Shown: positions 49,883 to 60,089 of the stretch, one piece after another
Numbering within the stretch: position 1 is the stretch's first letter
How the letters are laid out: each line of letters begins with the position of its first letter
Assembly: GCA_025201765.1 (NCBI GenBank)
Contig: MU623384.1
Location: 186,001 to 250,000 of the forward strand
Origin: Daldinia sp. FL1419
Lineage: Eukaryota > Ascomycota > Sordariomycetes > Xylariales > Hypoxylaceae
Direction: 5' to 3'
Length of the DNA: 64,000 nt
The notes under the pieces: generated by a model
The model's input: only the letters and a program-made list of their open reading frames with translations
Database searches by the model: none
Told to the model about the DNA's origin: nothing
Translations under genes and position numbers: made by a program

Positions 49883-49989
49883 TTACAGCCCTCTGTAAGA
49901 ACCCCCCCTTAAAAGAAAAAAAAAACACTTATGTAATTGGGGTGACTCAGTTATAAAAATAATTAAAAAAGAAATTTAATTAAAAACAT

Positions 49990-50172
49990 AAGAATAATTT
50001 TATATATTACCATTACAAAATAATCATATATAATAGATTATTTATTTAATTATTTTAATATTTTTATTAAAATATAATCACCTTATATCTTTAAGTTTAT
50101 ATAACTTCTGGTTATTATAGATTAATTGAAGTGTAGGGCATATCCTGCAGGAGCTATTAGAGCTCTTGTTTA
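49990..50172 (+). mobile_element. Partial gypsy LTR, 3' half
   Basis: Ends GGGCATATCCTGCAGGAGCT..AGAGCTCTTGTTTA, the same terminus as the LTR at 63274-63681. The upstream half is unrecognisable or missing. Confidence 0.7.
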
Positions 50173-50293
50173 ATAATAAGGCTTTTTATGAAATTATTAT
50201 AAGGGAAAGAATTTTTCCACGCTATTTTTAGGTGTATTAATTTAATATATCTTTTCAAATGAAGTTAATAAATAAATTTGAAATATATAATAT

Positions 50294-50341
50294 TGAACCG
50301 GTGCAGTGTAAATACGTGGTTAATATAATAGGGATATATAA
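50294..50341 (+). mobile_element. 5' stub of a TGAACCGGTG-family LTR, interrupted
   Basis: TGAACCGGTGCAGTGTAAAT onward aligns with the LTR start at 47668 for 48 bases and then stops exactly where a different LTR (TGAACCAGGG) begins at 50342. This indicates insertion of the second element into the first. Confidence 0.75.
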
Positions 50342-52704
50342 TGAACCAGGGTAGTGTGATTAGGTAATAGGAGTTACCCTGAAGGACCCTGTTGACCCCT
50401 CCCCTTTTAAGGTTTATAGCTCTTTTGGATATAAATAGATCTTCAGGAATTATTTTTCTTGCCTAATTAGCTTAAGTCATACATAGTTTTTCAGAGATCA
50501 TCTCCATAAAACTTTATATAAATAATATATATTCTTTAGGTTTATAATTTTATTATATGTATTATCATTATTAAGCAATTACCTATAGCAGTTATTCTAC
50601 CTAATCATCTTATTATATTCTTCAAAATATAGTTACCTTATATCTTCAAACCTATATAACCTTTGGCTTACTATGGGTTAATTGAAGTATAGGGTATATC
50701 CTACAGGAATTATTAGAGCTCCTATTCAGTGGCGACCATTCTCAGACCTCAAAACCGCAACCTTAATTTTAGGAAAACCAATATCTATTAAGATTAATAA
50801 TTACAAAAATCGAAAACATGCCACTAATACCACTTATATTACTTTAATTAGGACTGTTACTATCTAATTAACACAAATATAACTTTAGGATAAAGTCTGA
50901 GAGAATGAAGAGTAAAAGAAATCAATTTAACCTTAAAATTTCAAAATAAACCAATACATTTAAACCCTTATATAACTGATATCAGAAAACCCCTAATATA
51001 AAAAATAATTAAGAACCATTTAATCAGATGATATATATATTAAAAATACCTTTTACAATAATTCAGAAATCTAAGATATTAAAAATGGAATAAACACAAA
51101 TTTAGAAATGTAATATTATAAATTATTTAATATAACACAAATAAAGCTTATATAAGGACCTACATTAGAATTATAGAGATTTATAGAAACCTATAAAGAT
51201 TTATAGGGTTTACAATTAAGGTTACAAAAATTATAAAAATTTACGAAATTTATAAAAAGAGTATAACCATGGAATTTAAGTTATTTTCAAAATATATATC
51301 TATGAAGATAAGGTTGATTAAACAATTAAATGTAAATACTAAAAATATTAGAATTATTATGTAAATTTATAGTAACTATTACAAAACTAATAATTAAATA
51401 ATAATATTTATAAAGACCTATAAAGAATACCATATAATTTTGGAATTAATTTTTATTAACTTAATTAATTTATTTACATAAAGAAGATGGAACGTACTTG
51501 AAACTATTGTTTTTTCAATATTTATAACTTTTTTAAAAGTTTTTGAAGTAATGTAAAATAGAGCTAAAACCTTACAATTAAGAGCCAAAACTATATAATT
51601 AGGAGCTAAAACCATATAATTAGGAGCTGAGATTGTTACAATCTATTTAGAAAATAAGTTAAATACAGTTAAAAATTATTGTTCCATAAGATGTCATAAG
51701 CTTTTAATTACCTTTTAAGTATGGATTAAAAATGATTAAGAAGAAGCACTAGCATTTCCCTATACACTACCTAATTATACTATACCCTTTATACCATTAG
51801 AATAGTAGTTAGTTAAGCAGATCCAGAATATTTTATCTGATTAGCCTAAGTTTAATACGTTATTGCTTTCTAAAATACCTCTAGTACCCATAGTACCTTT
51901 ATAACAAAATCCCTTTATTATCAAATTATTTAGTATAAGTTAAGATGTATTGTCTATCCAGTTGATTAAGATAAAACCTATTGTTGTACAGTAAGAACAG
52001 CTAGATTTAATCATTATAAAATGCATATTGAGAGAACCTATACCTATTGTTCAAGATTTAGTAGTAGCTTCTACACCTGTAAATATATTTGATTAGGATA
52101 AGGGCAATTATTTAATTATTATATACCAACCAATTTTACTTGAACTTAATTATTATCTTTATTACTTATTCAATAAATCCAATGTTATACAATGGCTTAA
52201 AGATGTATAATACATTTTTTAACATTATAGAACAACTGAAGATAACATGATCATTAATATATTATATTAGATGATTAATAAGAACATTAAGAAATAAGTT
52301 GAAATTACTATTTATAAAATTATTATTTAGAATTAAACTTACAATCAGTTAAAATATAAATTTGTATCATATAATTCCGAGAGATTTAAGTCTATTTGAG
52401 AGAGACTTAGAAATCTTAGGAAAGGTCCTACTTTATTTGATATTATTGAGGTTATTGATTTAATTAGAAATTATGCTATAACTTTTAAAAAAGTTAAAGA
52501 AGTAGAGGTTATGAACATTTACCCTAATAATTATGTATATAAAGTTTCTAAAAGGATTAGCTAAAAGGTTATAAAAAAAGTATTATATATAGAGTAAATG
52601 CCAATCAAAATGATTAATAGTTATTTGTTCACCTAATTCTATAAGGTTATTAAGAGATAGGCCAAAAACAAATTATATATTAAAAACCATTATAAAATAC
52701 ATAA
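50342..52704 (+). mobile_element. Ty3/gypsy element A: 5' LTR plus gag, truncated by element B
   Basis: LTR 50342-50728 (387 bp, TGAACC...TTCA) is followed by GTGGCGACCATT, the presumed primer-binding region. The same junction follows the LTR at 52705-53112. From about 52085 to 52680 one forward frame reads as a gag-like protein (motifs such as QWLKDV and EIIDLIRNYA-like) in which TAA/TAG stand at positions expected to be Gln. That fits C-to-T change of CAA/CAG codons. The copy ends abruptly at 52704 where element B begins; its remaining part was not found. Confidence 0.8.
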
Positions 52705-53112
52705 TGAACCAGGGTAATGTGATTATATAATAAGTCTTACCCTACAAAGACCCTATTAATTTCCATAGAACCTACCCTTCTTAGGTTCTTACAGATTCAT
52801 ATGAATATAAATAGGCCTTTAAGAATTATTTTCTTATTTAATTAAATTAAATTTGTAAAGATTATTATATTCTTTTTATAAATTTTACAATAGTTTATGA
52901 ATTTATTCTTTTGTTGAATATACTATCTATTCAACCTTGTACGCGCTACCATTGGCAAGCAGTTACCCCTATTAGATCTCCTACCTAATCACCTTAATAC
53001 CTTCTTCAAAATATAATTACCTTATATCTTCTGATTTATATAATTTTTAATTTAATATAAATTAATTAAAATATAAAGTATATTTTATAGGAATTATTAA
53101 AATCTTTATTTA
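52705..53112 (+). repeat. 5' LTR of gypsy element B
   Basis: 408 bp from TGAACCAGGG to TTTA (TTCA in the other copies). It shares CTTGTACGCGCTACCATTGG and ACCCCTATTAGATCTCC with the 3' copy. It is followed by GTGGTGATTATT, the RIP version of the GTGGCGACCATT seen after element A's LTR. Confidence 0.88.
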
Positions 53113-54021
53113 GTGGTGATTATTATAGGACTTAAACTTACAACTTTAGTTTTAAGAGGATTGATATTATTTTAATTAATTAAAATTAATAATTATCTAA
53201 TTAATCTTACTAAAATCATTATTAAATTAATTAAAATAAATATTTAATTTATAAAGGCTAATATTTATAAGGACCAAAGTATGGTTAATACGATTAATAT
53301 TTACTTAATTAGAATTATTACCATTTAATTAAAATAAAAATAATTTTAAAATTAAAAAAGCAAATTTGAAAAAATAAAGAGTGAAAGAAGTTAATTTAAT
53401 CCTGAAAATTTTTGAAACAACTTTAATACGCTTAAATTTCATATAGTTAATATTAAAAATAACTATTATGCACAATAAAATAAAAAACATTTAATTAGTT
53501 AATATGTATATTATATAAAAACATATTATATAGTATTTTGGAAAAGATAAAAATATTAAATATAGAATAATCAAAAAAGTTCAGTATATTAAAAAAAAAA
53601 GTTATATAGAGACCTATATCACGATTAATAGGGATTAGCAAGAAATTATTAATTATTATTATAAAATAGAAATAAAATTATAAGGTTTAAATTGTTTTTA
53701 AAACTTATGCCTTCCAGGGTAAGGTTGATAAGGCAATCAAACACTGACGTTAAGAAATTAGCAATTATTATATGAATTTATAGAAATTATTACGAAATTA
53801 ATGGTTGTATAATATATATAAAGAATTATAAAGAAAAAAATATATATTGTTCAATTTTAAACCTTATATTTACTCCTTTAATTAAATTATTTATATAAAA
53901 GGAATAGGATTTATTTAAAATTATTATTATATCAAAATTAACCCACCTCTTAAAAGTCTTTAAAATAAAATAATTGGAAATCAAAATCACTATTATTTAT
54001 TTAAAGAATAAATTAAGTATA

Positions 54022-55507
54022 TGTGGGAATATTAGTCATGTGACTTGGTGGTGGTACAAGACCCACTTTAATCCTGTATATAAACACGTATTCTGATTGT
54101 ACGATCAGAATACGTTCTTATCTTTAACAACTACTTTTTATTAAATTGATTTGAATACCTTTATTTTTACTATTGTATACAATGGTACCTTATCTATTCA
54201 ATATTGATTAATAATTAATAACAAATTGATTACAAATTAGCTAGGATGTCCGAAAGGGAAGAGACAGGTTTAGTAGTAAGTATAATGACCTTAAGATTTC
54301 ATATTCCAATATATAGTTTTAAGCCTAAGATTTCATGCTCTTATACATGGTTCTGGGAACATTTGTATTTTGCGCTAGATTTGAATCCTAATAAGAAGAA
54401 ACGAATAACTTTAGGATTTTATGCTCCAGTATATAGTTTTAAACCTAGAATTTTATGTTATTATATATGGTTTTAAAAACACCTTATATTAATTTAAAAT
54501 CTCTAAAAAGTAAAGACAACTTTAATATTAAATTTACAAGCCAAGGTCTACATCCATCACATACAAACAAATAATATCAAGGTTTCCTTCATTAATAAAA
54601 TAATCTTAAAAAAATCTGTACTAATCATATCATATATCCATCACATATTCATATTTACTACAACACCACAAAAAACACTAAAAAAAAACAACAAACACCA
54701 AAATCACATTACAATTTTACCCTACCAATAAAATAAACTTTAGGTTCTATTTGAAAAATTTACTATCCCACTAAAGGTTTTACCTATTACTACTACCTAA
54801 AAAAATAATAACAACTTAATACTTAAAGAAACAATAATAATTCAATACTTAAGGAATAATAAACAACACCATAAACACCTTAACAAACTCCACAAACACC
54901 TCAACAAACTCCAGTAATCCCTCAACCCTATCAAAAAAAACCCTCAAAACATTCTCAATACCAATCTTACAATACAAACAATACCAACCATATCCATCAA
55001 TTAATTCAAACAAACAAACAAACCAATACAACTCTTAAAAAAAAAAAATTATCAAATAAGATTATACATAAAATCGTTATATATTTCAAAATAATTAATC
55101 GTTACTCTTTTAAACAAAACTTACAAAAATAACTAAATTCTTAATCATCTTTACATTTAAAATATAAATATAAAAAATCATTAATTCAATTTAATTTAAA
55201 TAAAAAATAAAAGGAAAATCATAAAAAAGAACTAATTTTAATACATTTCAAACATTTTAAAATCATAACCTAACTAACGCTCATACAATATCATATAATT
55301 TTATAAAAAAAGAAAAAATTATTAATATAAAAATATTAATCATATAACTTAATAATAATATAAAATTTATTTTAATTCTATATTTAAACATATATTTTAA
55401 TTATATAATTAAAATACATTTTTATCTTCAACAACCATTTTTTACTAAATTAATCTAAATATCCTTACTTTTACTATTACATACAATGGTACCTTATCCA
55501 TCCAACA
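54022..55507 (+). mobile_element. Complete mini LTR retroelement (TRIM-like), 1486 bp
   Basis: Two direct repeats of exactly 182 bp, 54022-54203 and 55326-55507, start TGTGGGAATATTAG and its G-to-A version TATAAAAATATTAA. They end CAATA/CAACA. The flanking 5-mers are GTATA (54017-54021) and ATATA (55508-55512), one G-to-A change apart, as expected for a target duplication. The 1122-bp interior has no gag or pol. It includes a 76-codon frame (54246-54476) made of two copies of a ~120-bp repeat, then an A-rich second half. It interrupts the leader/gag part of element B, so it inserted later. The left LTR has kept its G and C, while the right one is almost fully RIP-converted. Confidence 0.88.
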
Positions 55508-55887
55508 ATATAATAAAGAAGAATAATTATATAAAATATAAATTTTCAAATTTCTTTTAAAATTTGAATGAGGAATAATTAGAATTACTATTACTTTTCC
55601 ACATATTTTTAAAACAATAATTAATTAAACAACTACCCAACATTTTATTTAATTAATTCAAATTAAATACAATAATACTTTTTAAAACACCCCTTTCATT
55701 ATTCCTTATAAGTATTATATAACAAAATCTTTTTACCATTAAACTTAATTTTATTAATTATTACGAAAAATTAGATACAATTATAAATAATAAGTTTAAT
55801 TAAAAATAAACAATATTTCAATAATTAAAAAGTCCTAAATAATTAAGGTCCCCTCACCAACTTAATCTCCGTATTACACCCGGATAT

Positions 55888-56008
55888 TGTTAAATTGCAA
55901 AAGGATGATGTATTAAAAGCTAAGTTTCTTTTTTTTTTACAAATACTAAACTCTCTTAGAGAATGAATCCTGGAGCCACATGACTAAGTCATGTGGGTCC
56001 ATCTCACA
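55888..56008 (+). mobile_element. Solo LTR, 121 bp, with perfect GATAT target duplication
   Basis: The segment TGTTAAATTG...TCTCACA has TG...CA termini and is flanked by GATAT at 55883-55887 and GATAT at 56009-56013. It holds a palindrome CCACATGAC-TAA-GTCATGTGG (55976-55996) and a T-rich tract. It is noticeably less AT-rich than its surroundings and shows no RIP, implying recent arrival or escape by its short length. Orientation and copia-type assignment are tentative. Confidence 0.85.
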
Positions 56009-56219
56009 GATATTTACTACCAACACACTTAGTCTCTATAAATATACTCAAACTATCCAATACAAAATCAAAAATATTTCCTATATAAATAATTAATATA
56101 ATATCAATTACTATACAACAATAACAATTATTTTTAATTATTACTAGAAATATATTAACAATTCCAACACCTACCACCCAAAAATCAATAACAACTCCTA
56201 CTCCTACTACTAAAACAAA

Positions 56220-56830
56220 TGTCACCAATCAGGGCATAAACGCTTATTTAACCATACCATACCAACTTATCCTACCTAAACCTAACAAATACTTTTACTA
56301 CTTATTTAATAAATCAAATATAACCTAATAGCTCAAAAACATACACTACATTTTTCAATATTATAAAATAATTAATACCAACTTAATTACAAATTTCTTT
56401 TATTAAATAATTAATAAAAATATTAAAAAATAAATCAAAATTACTATTAATAAAATTATTATTTAAAAAAAAACTTATAATTAATTAAAAATTAAATTTA
56501 CCCCATATAATTTTAATAATTTCAAACCTTTCCAAAAAAAATTCGAAAAATTTAAAAATAAATTTACACTATTCAACACTATTACAATTACTAATTTAAT
56601 TAAAGAATATATTAACACTTTAAAGAAAATTAAAGAAATTTATATTACAAATATCCATTTAAATTATTATATATATAACATCATTAAAAAAATTAATTCA
56701 ACAATTATAAAAAAAATATCCCTTAAAGAATAAATCCTAATTAAATAAATTAATAATTATATATTTACCTAATTTTACAATTTAATTAATAAATAAACCA
56801 AAAAAAAATTTATATAAAAAATTACTTTTA
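56220..56830 (+). pseudogene. gag relic of gypsy element B
   Basis: Co-linear with the gag-like frame of element A (52085-52680) over ~600 bp, but nearly every G and C of that copy is replaced by A or T. Multiple stop codons interrupt the frame. Confidence 0.75.
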
Positions 56831-58959
56831 AAATAATAAATTAAAAATAAAATATATTAATATTTATAATAATAAATTTCCTTAATAATAACTTAATTAG
56901 TATAGATACTTTATTCCTAACCTATATAAATAATTTAAAATTACAATTAAAGATTTAAAAGATTTTAATAATAATATAAATTAAATTATAAAAAAATTTA
57001 AAAAAATGAAATTTAATATATTAAAAATAAAAAAAATATATTAAAAATTTAAATTAATTAATTTTATATTAGATTATCCAAAATAAGGTTATAATCAAAA
57101 ACCTCATAATAATATATATATCTTTAATATAAATATTAATATTATATAAACCAAAATACCTAATCTTTATAATTACAAATTTAATACATTTAAACCTATT
57201 TAATTAAATAATTTAAGTTATAATAATTATTTATACAATATTTATTACTTTTATAAATTAAAAAACAATAACTTATTATGATATAATAATAGATTTTGCC
57301 TCACACTTAAATACATAAAAAAGAACAATTTTATACACTACAATAAAAATAATTATTTATATATTATTAAAAAGTAAAATAAATAATTAAACAAACCATC
57401 AATTATAAAAATCCCTTATATTATTATTACAAATATTAAAATAAAAAATATTTTTATTAATTAGAACCTTTATTATTATATTTATAATAAAAATTTTAAT
57501 AATTAAAAAATCTTTAAAAAAACCCTTTATTATTTTAAAAATATTATAATTAAAAATAATTATTTAAAAAAAGTATTTAAAGATATTAAAGATATTTCTC
57601 TATTTAAAAAAAATATTTTAATAAACAATATTATATTTAAAAAAAATTAAAAATATCTAATTAAAACAAACTTATTTATAATTATAAATAAAAATTAAAA
57701 ATTAATAAAAATAACTTAATTTTTATTAAAAGAACCTTATTTATACTTAAAAATAATAAAGTTAATTTATTAATAATAATTATTAATATTATAAAATAAT
57801 AAAAAAACCTTAATAATAAAACTATTAAAATTAAATATATAAATCCACTATTAATAAAAAATAATGAAATTATTAATAAATTAAAGATTAAATTGATAAT
57901 ATTAACCACCAATTTCTTTACATCTTTTATTATTAAATTCTAAATTTAAAAAATCAATATTAATTATAATAAAAAATTTAATATAATTTAATATAAAATA
58001 ATTAAATACATACTTAAATTTAAAGATTTATTTAAATAAAATTTAATTAAAAACATTCACAAAAATGTATCAAATAAATATATTAAATTAATTTTCAAAT
58101 AAATTTAATAAATTTCGTTATTTTAAATTAAATTATTCCCAAAAATAATCTCTACCAACATAAATAATATTATATTAAATTAAATATTATTTAATTAATT
58201 TAAATTAATTATAATATAAATAATTATAAGTAATCCTACATTATATATTAAAAGATAATTTTATTTAATAATTAAAATTAAATTTTAAAAAAATAAAAAT
58301 TTAATTTTTACTTTAATTAACATAAATGTTAAATCATTAATTATTATTTAATTATATATATAACAATATAATTTCACAACTAAAAAATCAAATATAATCT
58401 TAATACCTTTTAAAAGTAAAATAATTATCCTAATTTTAGAAATAATTTACAAATTAATTTAATTAAATAATTATAATTTAAAAATATTAATTTACATTAT
58501 TAAAAATAAATATTATATTAATAAATTAATTTTTAAAATAAATTTTTTTATAATTTCTCAATTTAAATTAATTATAGAAAATAATATATATATTAGAACC
58601 ATAATTTCTAAAAATACAATCATCAAAATTCCATTATTAATTTATTAAAAATTTAATTAAATTAAAAATAAAACTACTAAAAATATATTATTAATAAAAA
58701 ACTAAATACTATTAATAATATAAACCTAATTAATAATAATAATAAATCTAATAAAAAAAAACCTAATTAAAAACCTATTAAACTTAAAAAAGATAAAAAA
58801 ATCATCACAAACCTTATAAATAATTAATTTATTAATATAATAAATAAAACTATAAATAACACATATTAAAAAATTAAAAAAATATACTTTAATACCCCAT
58901 ACCTACCTAAAAAAAACATAATTAAAATTAATACCATATATGTCGCACAGTATATAAGG

Positions 58960-58983
58960 CATAATTGCTCAAGAGCAATTATG
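58960..58983. promoter_or_regulatory. 24-bp palindrome overlapping a short ORF start
   Basis: CATAATTGCTC is followed by AA and then GAGCAATTATG, perfect 11-base arms whose right end is the ATG of the ORF at 58981. A TATATAA word sits about 30 bases upstream of that ATG. Confidence 0.6.
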
Positions 58984-59172
58984 GCGTCATTTTTAGCTTT
59001 TAACAGTTATAAGCCCGGTTTGTACAATAGAAACACTTATAATTCCTTATATCTAACAATTACATTAAATTTATATTTAAGCCCTAGAATTAAATTAGTA
59101 TTAATAATAAGGCATAAGGTTCAAATTAAATTAAAAACATTATATAATATTATATTAAATAAATGTTCTTAG
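58981..59172 (+). CDS. Short ORF in the first 404-bp unit, 63 codons, unknown
   Basis: ATG to TAG-free end, 63 residues, Leu/Tyr/Ile-rich, starting MASFLAFNSYKPGLYNRNTY. The same frame is kept in unit 2 except that ATG became ATA and one Gln codon became TAA, both RIP-type changes; the stop position is the same. It could be a remnant of the retroelement polyprotein or a chance frame. No family recognised; expression is doubtful. Confidence 0.3.
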   Translation: MASFLAFNSYKPGLYNRNTYNSLYLTITLNLYLSPRIKLVLIIRHKVQIKLKTLYNIILNKCS

Positions 59173-60089
59173 GTTATGAGCCATTACATTATAGGTAAAG
59201 GTATGTTTGGTTAACAGTTAACAGCCACTTACGATTAGATTTTAAAGAACCGAAAGGCCAGAATGAACCAGTGTTATGAAGAATTTAAGGATATTAAGTA
59301 CTACAATTCAAATAACCTTATTATATATGTTTACTTAGGGGATATATTACACAGTATATAAGGCATAATTGCTTATGAGTAATTATAATATCATTTTTAG
59401 CTTTTGATAGTTATAAGCCCAGTTTGTACAGTGGAAACACTTATAATTCCCTGTATCCAGCAATTATATTAAATCCATATTTAAGCCCTAAAGCCAAATT
59501 AGTACTGGTAATAAGGTATAAGGTTTAAATCAAATTAAAAACATTATATAATATTATATTGAATAAATATTCTTAAATTATAAGCCATTACGTTATAAGT
59601 AGAAATACGTTTGGCTGATAATTAACAACCACTTACAACTAAACTCTAGAGAACCAAGGGGCCAGAATGAACCAGTACTATAAAGAGTTTAGGGGTGTTA
59701 AATGCTGCAATTTAAATAACCTTATTACATATGCTTACCTAGGGGATATATCGCACAATATATAAGGCATAATTGCTCGTGAGTGATTACGGCGTTGTTT
59801 TTAGCTTTTGACAATATATAAATCAAAAATCAAAAAAATTCAACTAATAAATAATGTACTACCAGATAGCTTAATACCCCCAAAATCACTTAATTAAAAG
59901 GAAAATATACTAAAAGAAGCCCTTAAGAATGCCAAAAGATCTAACCCCTCATAATTAAATAAATTATATAAAAATATTACCCAACAATTTATTAAATAAC
60001 TAAAAAAAACATAATTAATCCTTAAATATCTTAAAAACCTAAAAAACAAATTAAAAAACATAAAATTCATTAATTAAAAAAAAGAAATA

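Larger units (their letters stand above)
58938..59820 (+). repeat. 404-bp tandem repeat, about 2.2 units
   Basis: The word TATATAAGGCATAATTGCT recurs at 58951, 59355 and 59759 (the third broken slightly), exactly 404 bp apart each time. Units 1 and 2 are complete, unit 3 stops near 59820. Differences are dominated by C/T and G/A changes. It lies inside pol of element B between the presumed protease and RT parts and is much less AT-rich than its flanks. Confidence 0.9.

Noticed and set aside
56004..57912. Open frames of 60-76 codons in the AT-rich block
   Set aside because: Frames of Leu/Ile/Phe/Tyr only, produced by AT-rich sequence lacking G-containing stops on that strand; not genes.
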